A stretch of DNA of 64,000 nt from Alteromonadaceae bacterium (GCA_013373625.1 JABXHM010000017.1:1-64000); one strand, 5' to 3'. Positions 21,702 through 32,201 are shown, counted from the first letter of the stretch. Notes: generated by a model from the letters alone, not told the origin. Numbers and translations are program-made.

Positions 21702-24700
21702 ATGTTAACTAAAAGTACGTTTACTACCGACAGCCCAGTCCGCCAGTTAATTCGGGACTATTATCGTATTCCCGAAACCGACGCGGTTGACCAAATTTTG
21801 CCAATAGCAGAAGTAAATCCTCGTGCACGAAGCCGTGCGTGGGAAAGAGCCCGCAGAATGGTATTAAAGATCCGTCGTGATCAGGAAGGTCATGGTGGCG
21901 TAGATGCGTTGCTTAATGAGTATTCGTTGTCGACGTCTGAAGGTGTAGTACTTATGTGTCTTGCTGAAGCTTTACTCCGGGTGCCGGATAAAGAGACACA
22001 GGACGAACTGATCCGCGATAAATTATCCAAAGGTCAGTGGACGCCGCATTTGGGTAACAGTGAATCACTCTTTGTAAACGCTTCTTCATGGGGCTTGTTG
22101 TTTACCGGCAATATGGTCAATTATGCCGACAAGCGAAAAAGCGAACAATTTGGCTTGTTGAAGAAAACCATCGGGCGTCTTGGTGAACCGGTAATACGCC
22201 GCGCAATGAACATTGCCATGCGAGTCATGGGACGCCAGTTTGTTATGGGCGAAACCATCGAAGATGCTGTAGAGCGTGCCCGGGAAAAAGAGAAAAAAGG
22301 CTACGTTTATTCATACGACATGCTCGGCGAGGGCGCGCGCACATCACACGACGCGAAGCGCTACTTCGATGCCTACGTTAAAGCGATAAAAGTCATCGGT
22401 AAAGCCGCTGCGGGTAAAGGACCACGTAAATCCCCCGGCATTTCGGTGAAGTTGTCTGCAATACATCCACGCTTTGAGTTTTCTCATTATGAACGTGTCA
22501 TGGAGGAAATTCCTGCCAAGCTTAAAGAGCTTTGTATGATGGCCAAAGAGTATGATATTGGTCTGACGGTAGATGCTGAAGAAGCCGATCGGCTGGAAAC
22601 GTCATTGGACATCATCGAAAAAGTATTCCGCGACCCGGACCTGAACGGTTGGGACGGTTTTGGCATGGCTGTGCAGGCATATCAGAAGCGTGCTATTCAC
22701 GTTATCGAATGGCTACGTGAACTCACGGTGGATGTTGGCCGTAAAATGATGGTGCGTCTGGTGAAAGGTGCGTACTGGGATACCGAAATTAAGCTAACGC
22801 AAATGGCGGGGATTGATGCCTTTCCGGTGTTTACCCGTAAATCGTCAACTGACGTGTCTTACCATGCCTGCGCCAACCAGCTACTGGCATATCGCGACAC
22901 CATTTACCCGCAGTTTGCCACCCATAATGCCTACTCCGCATCGGTTATCGTTGAACTGGCCGGCGACGACAAGCAAGGCTTTGAATTTCAGTGTCTGCAC
23001 GGCATGGGCGATACCCTGTATGATCAGGTTGTCACCGAAGAACAGATCCAGTGCCGGGTGTATGCGCCGGTAGGCGTGCACGAAGACTTACTGGCTTATC
23101 TGGTGCGTCGCTTGTTGGAAAATGGCGCCAACTCGTCATTTGTAAATGCTATCGTTGATGACAGCAAGCCGGTTGAAGCGCTGTTAGAAGATCCGGTTGA
23201 AAACACCCAGCGCCTGACTTACCGCTATAACAAGCAGATCAATCAGGCGTCAGATCTTTATGCACCTGAGCGTGTTAACTCAAAAGGAATGGATCTCACC
23301 GATCTGAATACCGTTAATACCCTTAAGTACAACCTTAGCCGGTGGGCACGTCAGTATGTAGTCAGTGAAGACGCGTTGCCGGAAAATGCCGTAGCGGTGC
23401 GTAACCCGGCCAACCAGAACGATCTTGTTGGTTATCATCACTATGCAGATGAAGCGGCTATCAAACAGGCTCTGGACAATGCCCACAGTGGCTTCAAAGA
23501 GTGGTCAGAGCGCTCGATGAGCGAGCGCGCAATCGTACTTAATCAGATTGCTGATTCGCTGGAACGGCACATGGATGAGCTGATTGCTATTTGTATTCGC
23601 GAAGCCGGTAAAGTGGCTCAGGACTCAATTGATGAAGTACGTGAAGCTGTCGACTTCTGCCGTTATTATGCTGCCCGCGCGGTTGAGCTGGGGCAGGATG
23701 AGCGTTTAGTGCCACGTGGTGTTGTGTTGTGTATTAGTCCGTGGAACTTTCCGTTGGCCATTTTCATGGGGCAGGTCGTTGCGGCTCTGACAACGGGTAA
23801 TACTGTTGTGGCCAAGCCTGCCGAACAAACCAGCATGATTGCATTGCGTGCGGTAGAAATGATGCGTTCGGTTGGTCTGCCAGACAACGCATTACAACTG
23901 ATTATCGCCAAGGGACCTGACGTAGGAAACGTACTGTTGCCGGATGAGCGCATTAAAGCGGTCATGTTTACCGGCTCCACGCAAACCGGTACGTTTATAT
24001 CCAAAACGCTGGCAAAGCGTGGTGGTGAACAAGTGCCATTGATTGCTGAAACCGGGGGGCAAAACTGCATGATCGTCGACTCGACAGCGCTTCCAGAGCA
24101 AGTTGTGGACGATGTAATCCATTCCGGTTTCCAAAGTGCCGGGCAGCGTTGCTCTGCGCTAAGGGTACTATTTGTTCAGGAAGATATCGCTGATGGCCTC
24201 ATAAAAATGCTCAGTGGCGCCATCAAAGAGCTCACCATTGATGATCCGTCATGGCTCAGCACTGATGTGGGCCCTGTCATCGACAAAAAGGCACTGGCGT
24301 CGCTGCACGAACACGCTGAATACATGCAGGACAATGGTAAGATATTATTCCAGTCAGAGTTGCCAGAGTATGCAAAAGACGGCACGTTCTTCCCGCCAAC
24401 CCTGTACGAAATTGCCGATTTAAGCGTGCTTAAACGTGAAGTATTCGGGCCTGTTGTGCATGTCGTGCGATTTAAGGGTAAAAACCTCGATAACGTCCTG
24501 AAACAAATTAACGACACCGGCTTTGGTTTAACCATGGGAGTGCATTCACGCATCGAGGAGCGAGCCTATGAGCTGGCTGCCCGCAGCCGTGTTGGTAACG
24601 TTTATATAAATCGTAATATGATTGGTGCCATCGTTGGTGTTCAACCCTTTGGTGGTCGTGGTCTGTCGGGAACCGGCCCCAAAGCTGGTGGGCCGAACTA

Positions 24701-25502
24701 CCTGCCACGCCTGATGATGGAAAAAGCAACGCCGAAGCCCACTATTCTTGACGAGCCAGAGAATATCGATGACGCATTGTTTGGCGGAGAGAAGCAGTCT
24801 GAAGAAGCGGCGAGTATCATGCGCAGCGCAACGGATACTGAAGAAGCGTGGCGTCACACGCCGCTGCATGAGCGTATTTCAAAAGTGCGTCAGCTGCTGG
24901 CTAAACTGGCCACGGTCGACAGCGTTGAAGAACTCGCTGACGACCTGAATAGAACACTTGCTTCGGCCCGCTCTCAGCTTATTAGCATTGATAAGAAGCT
25001 TGGCAAACCCACAATATTGCCCGGACCGACAGGCGAGTCGAATAAGCTTTATCTGGAGCCGCGCGGCGTACTGGTTTGTTTTGCCGACAAAGAGGTGGCG
25101 TTTGAGTATTGGATGTTGTCGATTGTTACAGCGCTGGCAACCGGTAACTGCGTCGTTTCTGTGGTGTCAGATTTATTCTACGAAGAAGCCCTGGCAGTGA
25201 AAGAGAAGTTTAAATCTGTGGGCGCGCCGGATGCAGTGTTCCAGGTGGCAAAACTCAGTCACCTGAGTGCATTGTTAATGGAAGAAAAGCTGGCCGGTGT
25301 GGTAGTAGACAGCGGTACCGAACGTACTGCCCAGATCACCGCCATGCTTGCTGAACGCGAAGGTGCTATTTTGCCGGTGATTACCGCCGAGTATACCGAT
25401 AAACTCATCCAGCGCTTGATAACAGAGAAAACTATCAGTGTTGATACAACTGCATCAGGTGGCAATACGTCGCTGATGACGCTGGTAGATGAAGACGAAT
25501 AA
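21702..25502 (+). CDS. putA: Bifunctional proline dehydrogenase / P5C dehydrogenase PutA
   Basis: 1266 aa. The N-terminal part forms the arm and PRODH barrel (VKLSAIHPRFE, VDAEEADRL, RLVKGAYWDTEIK), which oxidises proline with FAD. Residues about 560-1020 are the aldehyde dehydrogenase domain with SPWNFPLAIF, general base Glu783 in ETGGQNC and nucleophile Cys817 in AGQRCSALRV, oxidising glutamate semialdehyde to glutamate. The C-terminal 200 residues are the noncatalytic domain of long PutAs. The E. coli N-terminal ribbon-helix-helix domain is absent, so this PutA should not bind DNA. ATG start with AGGGG upstream. It is divergent from the AsmA-like gene; no putP is seen nearby. Confidence 0.97.
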   Translation: MLTKSTFTTDSPVRQLIRDYYRIPETDAVDQILPIAEVNPRARSRAWERARRMVLKIRRDQEGHGGVDALLNEYSLSTSEGVVLMCLAEALLRVPDKETQDELIRDKLSKGQWTPHLGNSESLFVNASSWGLLFTGNMVNYADKRKSEQFGLLKKTIGRLGEPVIRRAMNIAMRVMGRQFVMGETIEDAVERAREKEKKGYVYSYDMLGEGARTSHDAKRYFDAYVKAIKVIGKAAAGKGPRKSPGISVKLSAIHPRFEFSHYERVMEEIPAKLKELCMMAKEYDIGLTVDAEEADRLETSLDIIEKVFRDPDLNGWDGFGMAVQAYQKRAIHVIEWLRELTVDVGRKMMVRLVKGAYWDTEIKLTQMAGIDAFPVFTRKSSTDVSYHACANQLLAYRDTIYPQFATHNAYSASVIVELAGDDKQGFEFQCLHGMGDTLYDQVVTEEQIQCRVYAPVGVHEDLLAYLVRRLLENGANSSFVNAIVDDSKPVEALLEDPVENTQRLTYRYNKQINQASDLYAPERVNSKGMDLTDLNTVNTLKYNLSRWARQYVVSEDALPENAVAVRNPANQNDLVGYHHYADEAAIKQALDNAHSGFKEWSERSMSERAIVLNQIADSLERHMDELIAICIREAGKVAQDSIDEVREAVDFCRYYAARAVELGQDERLVPRGVVLCISPWNFPLAIFMGQVVAALTTGNTVVAKPAEQTSMIALRAVEMMRSVGLPDNALQLIIAKGPDVGNVLLPDERIKAVMFTGSTQTGTFISKTLAKRGGEQVPLIAETGGQNCMIVDSTALPEQVVDDVIHSGFQSAGQRCSALRVLFVQEDIADGLIKMLSGAIKELTIDDPSWLSTDVGPVIDKKALASLHEHAEYMQDNGKILFQSELPEYAKDGTFFPPTLYEIADLSVLKREVFGPVVHVVRFKGKNLDNVLKQINDTGFGLTMGVHSRIEERAYELAARSRVGNVYINRNMIGAIVGVQPFGGRGLSGTGPKAGGPNYLPRLMMEKATPKPTILDEPENIDDALFGGEKQSEEAASIMRSATDTEEAWRHTPLHERISKVRQLLAKLATVDSVEELADDLNRTLASARSQLISIDKKLGKPTILPGPTGESNKLYLEPRGVLVCFADKEVAFEYWMLSIVTALATGNCVVSVVSDLFYEEALAVKEKFKSVGAPDAVFQVAKLSHLSALLMEEKLAGVVVDSGTERTAQITAMLAEREGAILPVITAEYTDKLIQRLITEKTISVDTTASGGNTSLMTLVDEDE

Positions 25503-25525
25503 CGCGTTAGCGGGTTCATTCATAC

Positions 25526-25551
25526 AAAAAGGCGCCTGATGGGCGCCTTTT
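25526..25551. terminator. Bidirectional terminator between putA and ygiM
   Basis: AAAAGGCGCC and GGCGCCTTTT form a 10-bp perfect stem with a TGATG loop. T runs on the plus strand and A runs that become T runs on the minus strand suit it for ending both putA and the convergent ygiM gene. It starts 24 bases after the putA stop. Confidence 0.9.
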
Positions 25552-25583
25552 CTTTAGTTTAGATTTAAGTGTTAAGCTTAGGC

Positions 25584-26186
25584 TTACATCCAGGAGTCAT
25601 TACGACGGCGTCGTTTGGGGATAAACGTCACCAGTATGCCTACTAATAACCCGGCACCCGCCACAATACCGCCATAGCTGAACATACGATAGCGTTCCAT
25701 ATCATCCTGTTCGTTAACCTGCTCTTCTAAACTCGTGATGGTTTGGCGTGAAGTGGCCAGAGCAGACTCAAGCTCGGCAATTTGTTGGCGTGCTGAAGCC
25801 AAATCCTGTGCGATCTCGGTATTTTGAGTTTGCAGACGATCCATCTGCTGACTACTATCAGCCAGACGCTGGTTTAATTGGGGCAACTGCGCACGACGCG
25901 AAATAGTATCAATAATATACTGGCTTTCTACCCAGCCCTCTCGACCATCAGCATCGGTGATCTTTGTAAAGTCAGTTTCACTGTCAGTTTCCAGAACAGT
26001 TACCGGCTCGCCTGCTTCAATGGATCCCAGGATTCGATAATTACGACTCGGGCCTGAGTGAATAAAAATGAACAGGTTGTCGGCAATGTAGTGCTCGCTG
26101 TCGGGCATGTCGCTGGTTGATGACTCCTGCGCCAAAACCGGTGCTGCGGTAAGTATCAAGCCAAAAAGAAGAGGTAACAAACGCAT
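25584..26186 (-). CDS. YgiM-like TIGR04211 family SH3-domain protein
   Basis: 200 aa. Signal peptide MRLLPLLFGLILTAAPVLA|QE, a bacterial SH3-like domain at residues about 30-90 (DNLFIFIHSGPSRNYRILG, GWVESQYI), a coiled coil rich in Gln at about 100-165, and a C-terminal membrane span with a basic RRRRND end. This matches the TIGR04211/YgiM layout. Its role in E. coli is not settled. The start at 26186 is chosen because it gives the signal peptide; a longer frame runs into the divergent ygiF-like gene. It is divergent from that gene, as in E. coli. Confidence 0.85.
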   Translation of the reverse strand: MRLLPLLFGLILTAAPVLAQESSTSDMPDSEHYIADNLFIFIHSGPSRNYRILGSIEAGEPVTVLETDSETDFTKITDADGREGWVESQYIIDTISRRAQLPQLNQRLADSSQQMDRLQTQNTEIAQDLASARQQIAELESALATSRQTITSLEEQVNEQDDMERYRMFSYGGIVAGAGLLVGILVTFIPKRRRRNDSWM

Positions 26187-26343
26187 GGTTTTCTCAACAT
26201 CATGAAAATATTCCCTGATGTTAGGGGCTGATAAGCCTAAAGGCAAGAGGGTGATTACGATATGTGTAAGTATTGCTAAAAGATTTTGTGGCAGGTAATG
26301 TACCAGCCATGTCCCGCAATTGCTGATGAGCACCAATTTTCCC

Positions 26344-27849
26344 ATGTCGGAAACTGAAATTAAATTTGTCTTGCGTGAAGATCCGTTACCCACGCTCAAG
26401 AAAAAAGTTTTTCCTGCTTTAACCAAACATAGTGTCACGGTTGAAGACAAAGGCCAGATTGAGCTTTTAAATGACTATTACGACACTGAGGACCATTTTT
26501 TTCAGCAACATAAAATAGGTATGCGGGTGCGCGGCGAAAATGGCCGGTATGAGCAAACAGTAAAAACGCAGGGGCAAATTAGCGGTGGTCTGCATAGAAG
26601 ACAGGAATATAACGTCGATTTAAACGACGACTCTCCCGATCTGTCGTTATTCAATGATGTAAACTGGCCCAAGGGCACCAATGCTCAAGAACTGAATGAC
26701 AAGCTGGAGAAGCAATTTGGTACACACTTTACCCGTTCGGTTTTTAATGTCATTTATGATGACGCCAAAGTCGAGTTGGTATTCGATAAGGGGAGTGTTG
26801 TTGCCCCTCCTAATGAAGCGCCAATTTGTGAAATAGAACTGGAACTCAAAGAGGGCGAACTGGGGCGCTTATTTGATTTGGCAGGTGAGCTCGCTGTTTC
26901 ATTGCCTGTTCGCCTCAGTGATACATCTAAGGCAGCTCAGGGTTATCAACTGTTGCATGGCGTCTCCACCAAGGTACAACCGCTACCTGACTTTTTGCCA
27001 TTGGATGATACCGTTACAACGGAAGTGGCATTTTGTCGAGCTATGGAGTGTGGCTTACAGCACTGGCAAGTGCATGAGCATCGTTATTTTGAAACTGGTG
27101 CAACCAAAATGCTCACGGAAATAGCTCGTGCTGTGCAAATGTTGCTGCAAACCGTATCGTTATATTTACCCGTATTACAGTGCCCTGAATTACTGCGTTT
27201 ACATAAGCACTTACTTGCTTACGCCGACAACTGGCTCTGGCAGGATGACCTGCAAAGCCTGCGTTTATTGTTGTCTAAAAAGAGCTTGTTCAACAAGAAG
27301 CTATCGCGTTATCCAGCCCTGCTAAGTTACCTGCAAGGACGACAAGCCGGTTTGGTGCAGGCTCATGACCCGGCAACCCGACTATTTCAATCTCAACCCT
27401 CAGTGTTGAAGCTCGATAGCGCAAGGCTGTTGCAGGAGAAACCCTGGCGGAGCTCAGCTCAGGACTATGACTTAGCGCTGATGGCGCATGCCAAAGGCTG
27501 GTTATCACAAGGCTGGCAAACGATACAGCAAACCATGCCTATTCAGCGTCGTATGTACGCATCGAACTATACGTCGGTTGAAATGTTATTACGGCAAACA
27601 CTATTTAATGGCTTTTTACTGGCCGATTTGTTCGAAGATAGCCGCGGCCATTTTCGGGCGCCATGGTTAGATATACTCACCGGTATTGATGAACTCAACG
27701 CCTTGCTGTTGCTTAAAAAATCTATTTTTGACGCTGAACTGGCCGAACAGCAGGAATTACTGGAATGGGTTCACGAAAAAACACATAGCTTGTTAGCCGT
27801 TATGGAGCGCAGTCGTCAGGTTGCTTTGAGCGGTGAAATATACTGGTAA
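26344..27849 (+). CDS. ygiF: CYTH-CHAD inorganic triphosphatase, YgiF-like
   Basis: About 501 aa. The N-terminal CYTH domain begins MSETEIKFVL, supplying the ExExK triphosphate-binding motif, with YYDTEDHFF and MRVRGENGRYEQTVKT. The C-terminal half has the CHAD-type helical arrangement rich in His and Arg. YgiF of E. coli hydrolyses inorganic triphosphate. Possible starts also exist at TTG 26320 and ATG 26326; ATG 26344 fits the family best, although no good ribosome-binding site is visible for any. The ygiM/ygiF divergent pair supports the assignment. Confidence 0.88.
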   Translation: MSETEIKFVLREDPLPTLKKKVFPALTKHSVTVEDKGQIELLNDYYDTEDHFFQQHKIGMRVRGENGRYEQTVKTQGQISGGLHRRQEYNVDLNDDSPDLSLFNDVNWPKGTNAQELNDKLEKQFGTHFTRSVFNVIYDDAKVELVFDKGSVVAPPNEAPICEIELELKEGELGRLFDLAGELAVSLPVRLSDTSKAAQGYQLLHGVSTKVQPLPDFLPLDDTVTTEVAFCRAMECGLQHWQVHEHRYFETGATKMLTEIARAVQMLLQTVSLYLPVLQCPELLRLHKHLLAYADNWLWQDDLQSLRLLLSKKSLFNKKLSRYPALLSYLQGRQAGLVQAHDPATRLFQSQPSVLKLDSARLLQEKPWRSSAQDYDLALMAHAKGWLSQGWQTIQQTMPIQRRMYASNYTSVEMLLRQTLFNGFLLADLFEDSRGHFRAPWLDILTGIDELNALLLLKKSIFDAELAEQQELLEWVHEKTHSLLAVMERSRQVALSGEIYW

Positions 27850-28084
27850 ATTCAAATATTCAATGTGGAACTGCTAGCAGTGAAACGCGTTCCTGTTACC
27901 CTCTTGTTATTGCACTCGTGGCGCTATTAACTGGTGTTGAGCGCCTGGTCATTCGTCATCGGTTGTCCACAGCGCTCGCGAACTTTGCCAGGTGCCTGAC
28001 GTTGGGGCGTGCTTAATCGCTGATTATCATCTTGAGCGAGGGCAGAAAGCTACTTGGTCAGATAAACTGCCGTTCAGGTATTTT

Positions 28085-28330
28085 TCACGCATACATGGAC
28101 GCAAACTTTTCAGCCAACTGGTCCAGAGACTCCCGTTGCGCAGGATCCTGTTCAATGCACTCAACGGGACATACCGCCATGCAGCTTGGCTCGTCGAAAT
28201 GCCCTACACACTCTGTACAGCGGTTGGCATCAATTTGATAAATGCCGGCATCTACGCTGATGGCCTCGTTAGGACACTCTGCAGGACAAAGATCACAGTT
28301 GATACACTCGTCAGTAATACGTAACGCCAT
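28085..28330 (-). CDS. yfhL: YfhL family 4Fe-4S dicluster ferredoxin
   Basis: 81 aa with two Cys motifs: CINCDLCPAECP near residue 10 and CTECVGHFDEPSCMAVCPVEC near 38, giving two [4Fe-4S] clusters; the longer spacing in the second motif is typical of the YfhL/Alvin-type ferredoxins. It is a small electron carrier; its partners in most bacteria are unknown, although E. coli YfhL has been linked to tRNA hydroxylation. It is monocistronic here. The 235 bases between it and ygiF contain no other feature that I can name. Confidence 0.93.
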   Translation of the reverse strand: MALRITDECINCDLCPAECPNEAISVDAGIYQIDANRCTECVGHFDEPSCMAVCPVECIEQDPAQRESLDQLAEKFASMYA

Positions 28331-28446
28331 GCAACACCTCTGGTTTGTGTTCGTTATGGCTTAAATGTATCGATGCTTACGCGGATATGCAAAGTCGAAA
28401 TACAAGTCCTTTGATACAGGTCAACAATGGGCATAGCACAGCAAAC

Positions 28447-29163
28447 TCAGTCACTGTCAAAATGGGCTTGAAGGAGTTGGTGAGTAAATTGGGTGCGCAG
28501 ATAGAACCCCCGTGGACGGGTTTTTATGCGACCGCCATCGGGCCCAATGGCATCGGTGAGAATCTTACCGCTGGCTGCCTTAGGACGTATTTGCAAAGCA
28601 TCACCGTGGCGCGCCGTAATTGACTCGACTTTGCCTAACGCAATGAGTTCGGTAAGTTCTTCCCAGTCACGTTTGAGCATTGCGTCCTGCTCAGGACTGG
28701 GTTGCCATAAAAACGGTGTGGCCAGTCGTCGTGCGGCCACAGGAATTTGACGCTCACCTTCAACCGGTACCCACAAAACGCACTGAAGTTTGTTTTTCAC
28801 ATTGCTGGTTTGCCAGCTCGCCAAAGGTGGCGCCAGTAGTGGCGCTATGCATACATAAGTGGTTTCTAAAGGGCGACCTAGCTGATCAATTGGCAGGGTT
28901 TTGAGTTCAACGCCAAGTTCAGGGAAATCCTGCTGCGGTTTGGAGCCTGCCGTGGCGCCAAGCCACAGTTCAATGAGTTGGCCGCTCCAGCCTTTGTTGC
29001 GTTTAAAATCACGAGGTGTAGCTATATTAGCCATATCGGCTAGCTCACCAAGAGTCAAACCGGCAATAGCCTGGGCGCGTTGTTCGAGTTCAGCTAAATT
29101 GGCTGGTGCAAAAGAGGGTACCTGCAAATGATCTATCCCTTGTAAACCCTTAACGTTAAACAT
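28447..29163 (-). CDS. mutH: DNA mismatch repair endonuclease MutH
   Basis: 238 aa, close to the 229 aa of E. coli. The active-site acid and lysine appear in [14 protein letters not shown] near residue 80, with the preceding [16 protein letters not shown] stretch also conserved. MutH nicks the unmethylated strand at hemimethylated GATC sites once activated by MutS and MutL. Its presence predicts Dam methylation in this organism. It is divergent from rppH as in many gammaproteobacteria. Confidence 0.96.
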   Translation of the reverse strand: MFNVKGLQGIDHLQVPSFAPANLAELEQRAQAIAGLTLGELADMANIATPRDFKRNKGWSGQLIELWLGATAGSKPQQDFPELGVELKTLPIDQLGRPLETTYVCIAPLLAPPLASWQTSNVKNKLQCVLWVPVEGERQIPVAARRLATPFLWQPSPEQDAMLKRDWEELTELIALGKVESITARHGDALQIRPKAASGKILTDAIGPDGGRIKTRPRGFYLRTQFTHQLLQAHFDSD

Positions 29164-29242
29164 TTGTGATAATTACTTTGAATGAACAAAGGTTTGTGAA
29201 AGAATGCTAGCACAGAACATTATAGAGTGCCCGGGAGTCTGA

Positions 29243-29773
29243 GTGATAGATACCGATGGATTCCGTGCGAATGTGGGCATAGTGATTTGCAACAAAATCG
29301 GACAAGTATTTTGGGCAAGACGTTATGGCCAACATTCATGGCAGTTTCCCCAAGGCGGAATAGATGAAGGGGAAACTGTAGAGCAGGCTATGTATCGTGA
29401 GTTACATGAAGAAGTTGGTCTTACACCGAAGGATGTAAGCATTTTGAGTGTGACGCGCAATTGGGTGCGATACAAACTGCCAAAACGGTTAATAAGGCAA
29501 GGCAGCAATCCGGTCTGTATAGGACAAAAGCAAAAGTGGTTTTTACTGCAGCTTGATTGCCAGGATAAAGATGTCGATGTTTTAAATTCAGGGCATCCTG
29601 AGTTTGATGATTGGCGCTGGGTAAGTTATTGGTACCCGGTGAGAAACGTAGTGTCGTTCAAGCGCGACGTGTATCGTCGCGTGATGAAGGAGTTTGCCGG
29701 AACGGTGATAACTTCGCAGCCCCGGCATCAGCATAATCATTCCAAGCAAAATCGCCGCAGACGGCGAGGTTAA
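29243..29773 (+). CDS. rppH: RNA pyrophosphohydrolase RppH
   Basis: 176 aa. Starts [15 protein letters not shown] and contains WQFPQGGID followed by the Nudix core RELHEEVGL near residue 55. It removes pyrophosphate from the 5' end of mRNA and so starts RNase E-dependent decay. The C-terminus is a basic, His- and Asn-rich tail. GTGA at 29240 forms the start context, with GGGAGTC upstream. ptsP starts 13 bases after the stop, the usual rppH-ptsP order. Confidence 0.97.
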   Translation: MIDTDGFRANVGIVICNKIGQVFWARRYGQHSWQFPQGGIDEGETVEQAMYRELHEEVGLTPKDVSILSVTRNWVRYKLPKRLIRQGSNPVCIGQKQKWFLLQLDCQDKDVDVLNSGHPEFDDWRWVSYWYPVRNVVSFKRDVYRRVMKEFAGTVITSQPRHQHNHSKQNRRRRRG

Positions 29774-29786
29774 AGGGTGGCTCCCG

Positions 29787-32111
29787 GTGGCAGAACCAGC
29801 TCGTAAAGACAGTATTCTTAGTGTCTTAAAAAGTATTGTTCAGGAGGTTAACCAGATTCCCCGGTTAACCGACGCGCTGTTTCGCCTGGCTGAGCGGGTT
29901 AAGCAAACCATGGGTGTCGACTCATGCTCTATTTATCTGGCTGACTATGCGGCTCAGGCGTTTGTGCTAAAAGCCACTGACGGCCTGGCGCCAGATGCGG
30001 TGGAGTTAGTTAAAATCGGATTTTCAGAAGGCTTGATCGGCTTAGTCGGTCAGCGAGAAGAGCCGCTCAATATCCAGGATGCACCCAATCACCCGCGCTT
30101 TAAACATTACCCGGAAGTTAAAGAAGAAAACTATCACGCCTTCTTAGGTACCCCGATTATTCACCAGCGCAAAGTGCTCGGTGTCATCACTATGCAACAA
30201 AGTGCAAAGCGCAAATTCAGTGAAGACGAAGAAGCGTTTCTGGTGACCCTGGCGGCACAGATTGCATTGGAAATATCCAACGCCGAAACCCGCGGTGCGT
30301 TAAATCCGTCAGCCGGTATGTACGTCGGTAATTTGCAAAAAAATGTAAGAGGGGTACCGGGTTCACCCGGCCTGGCAATGGGTGTCGGTTACTCGCCTCA
30401 TGCCGCTTATACCCTGGCAACCTGGATTGTAAAGCAGTCTGATAAAACCCAGCAAGAAATTGAGTATTACCGCAGAGGTGTGGAGCAAACCCGCGCCCAT
30501 GTTGAAGTTTTGTCGCAACGCTTAGAAGGTCAGGTGCCGGATGATGTGCGGGCTATATTTCAGCTTTATCATCAGTTACTCGACGCTAACAGTCTGGGGC
30601 GAGAAGTTGAAGCGAAAATACGTGAGGGCTGGGATGCTGCGTCTTCGCTCAAGCTGGTGGTAGAAGCTTACGCTGCGCGGTTTGAAGCGATGGATGACCC
30701 CTACATGCGAGAGCGGGCGATTGATATCGTTGATTTATCCAATCGCATACTGGTCAATATATTACAGATTATCAGTGGCGATAAAGACGTCGTTAACAGT
30801 GGCTTCCCCAGCCAGCAGAGTATTCTGGTTGCAGAGGAAGTGTCGGCCCCGATGCTGGCGGAGTTCCCTAAGGAGTTTTTAGCCGGGATCATCTCGATTC
30901 GGGGCTCGAATAACTCACATGCGGCCATTCTTGCTCGCGCAATGGGTGTTCCCGCAGTCATGGGCTGTCAGAATGTGTCGCCGACGCTACTGGAAAAAAA
31001 GGATATTTTACTTGATGGCTATGCCGGCGAAGTTATCGTGTCGCCAGAAAAGGCCATTAAGGCCGAGTTTAGTCAGCTCATCAAAGAAGAACAGGTACTC
31101 TCGGAGCGAATTGAACGCGAAGCGGATAAGCCCAGCGAAAGTGAAGATGGCTGTAGCATCAACCTGTTAGTCAATGCTGGCTTGGCGGCAGAGATAGAAA
31201 CCGCCGTGCATTCAGGCAAGGTCGGTATTGGTTTATACCGCACGGAAATACCCTTTATGATGCGCGAACGGTTTCCTTCTGAGAGCGAGCAGGTTGAGCT
31301 GTATCGTAATGTGTTGCTGGCGGCACCAGAGCGCGAGATCGTTATGCGTACGCTGGATGTAGGGGGCGATAAACCGTTACCTTATTTTCCTATTACTGAA
31401 GAAAACCCTTTTCTGGGCTGGCGTGGTATACGGTTAACTCTCGATCATCCGGAAATATTTCTGGTGCAGGTACGGGCCATGCTAAGAGCAAGCATTGGCT
31501 TAAAGAATCTCAGTATTATGTTACCTATGATTTCAAGTGTCGGTGAAGTTAACGAAGCTCGGCGCCTGGTCGAACAAGCCTTTTTTGAAGTGGAAGAAGA
31601 AGCGCTGGTTAAAGGAGAGAAACTGTACCGACCACGCCTGGGTATCATGCTGGAAGTGCCATCGGTACTGTACCAACTGCCGCAGTTGGCAAGAAAAGTC
31701 GATTTCTTTTCTGTTGGCAGTAATGATTTAACGCAGTATTTACTTGCCGTCGACCGCAACAATACGCGCGTGGCAAGCTTATACAATAGTTATCATCCGG
31801 CGGTACTGTCTGCGTTATATGATATTGCCAGGCAGGCGGCTGAACAAAATATCCCGGTGTCGATTTGTGGTGAAATTGCCGGTGAGCCCGGAGGTGCTAT
31901 TCTTTTGATGGGGATGGGCTACCGCAAGCTCAGTATGAATGCTTTTAACTTACGTAAAATTAATTGGGTTATTCGCAATGTAAAGCTGACCGAAGCCCAA
32001 ACGCTGCTCCAGGATGCACTTAGCTCAGATAGCTACGAAGAAGTGTTTAACCACATCAATCAATATCTTGAAGTGAAAGGTTTGGGAGGGCTGGTGCGGG
32101 CTGGCTCGTAA
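29787..32111 (+). CDS. ptsP: Nitrogen-related PTS enzyme I, PtsP
   Basis: 774 aa, starting GTG. Residues about 1-165 are a GAF domain (CSIYLADYAAQAFVLKATDGL), as found in NifA-type enzyme I. The enzyme I portion has the phosphorylated His in IRGSNNSHAAILARAMG near residue 380, GGDKPLPYFP, and the C-terminal PEP-binding domain with EVPSVLYQLPQL and the active Cys of VSICGEIAGEPGG. It passes phosphate from PEP to NPr (PtsO), a regulatory route sensing nitrogen. Neither ptsO nor ptsN is in the window. ptsP follows rppH by 13 bases. Confidence 0.97.
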   Translation: MAEPARKDSILSVLKSIVQEVNQIPRLTDALFRLAERVKQTMGVDSCSIYLADYAAQAFVLKATDGLAPDAVELVKIGFSEGLIGLVGQREEPLNIQDAPNHPRFKHYPEVKEENYHAFLGTPIIHQRKVLGVITMQQSAKRKFSEDEEAFLVTLAAQIALEISNAETRGALNPSAGMYVGNLQKNVRGVPGSPGLAMGVGYSPHAAYTLATWIVKQSDKTQQEIEYYRRGVEQTRAHVEVLSQRLEGQVPDDVRAIFQLYHQLLDANSLGREVEAKIREGWDAASSLKLVVEAYAARFEAMDDPYMRERAIDIVDLSNRILVNILQIISGDKDVVNSGFPSQQSILVAEEVSAPMLAEFPKEFLAGIISIRGSNNSHAAILARAMGVPAVMGCQNVSPTLLEKKDILLDGYAGEVIVSPEKAIKAEFSQLIKEEQVLSERIEREADKPSESEDGCSINLLVNAGLAAEIETAVHSGKVGIGLYRTEIPFMMRERFPSESEQVELYRNVLLAAPEREIVMRTLDVGGDKPLPYFPITEENPFLGWRGIRLTLDHPEIFLVQVRAMLRASIGLKNLSIMLPMISSVGEVNEARRLVEQAFFEVEEEALVKGEKLYRPRLGIMLEVPSVLYQLPQLARKVDFFSVGSNDLTQYLLAVDRNNTRVASLYNSYHPAVLSALYDIARQAAEQNIPVSICGEIAGEPGGAILLMGMGYRKLSMNAFNLRKINWVIRNVKLTEAQTLLQDALSSDSYEEVFNHINQYLEVKGLGGLVRAGS

Positions 32112-32201
32112 CCGGATTCGCTTTTCTTGCGTAGTAATTCCAACACTGATTAATGGGTCGGATATGATATGCTTGCTCCCTGAATTTGCAGGAGATAAAG
32201 C

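Noticed and set aside
26187-26450. Long N-terminal extension of the ygiM-like frame overlapping ygiF
   Set aside because: The signal peptide starts at 26186, and the extension would cover the start of the divergent ygiF gene.
27850-28084. Possible small gene or RNA between ygiF and yfhL
   Set aside because: No convincing start, ribosome-binding site or stable structure was seen in this gap; GGCGCT and AGCGCC near 27930 pair only over a long loop.
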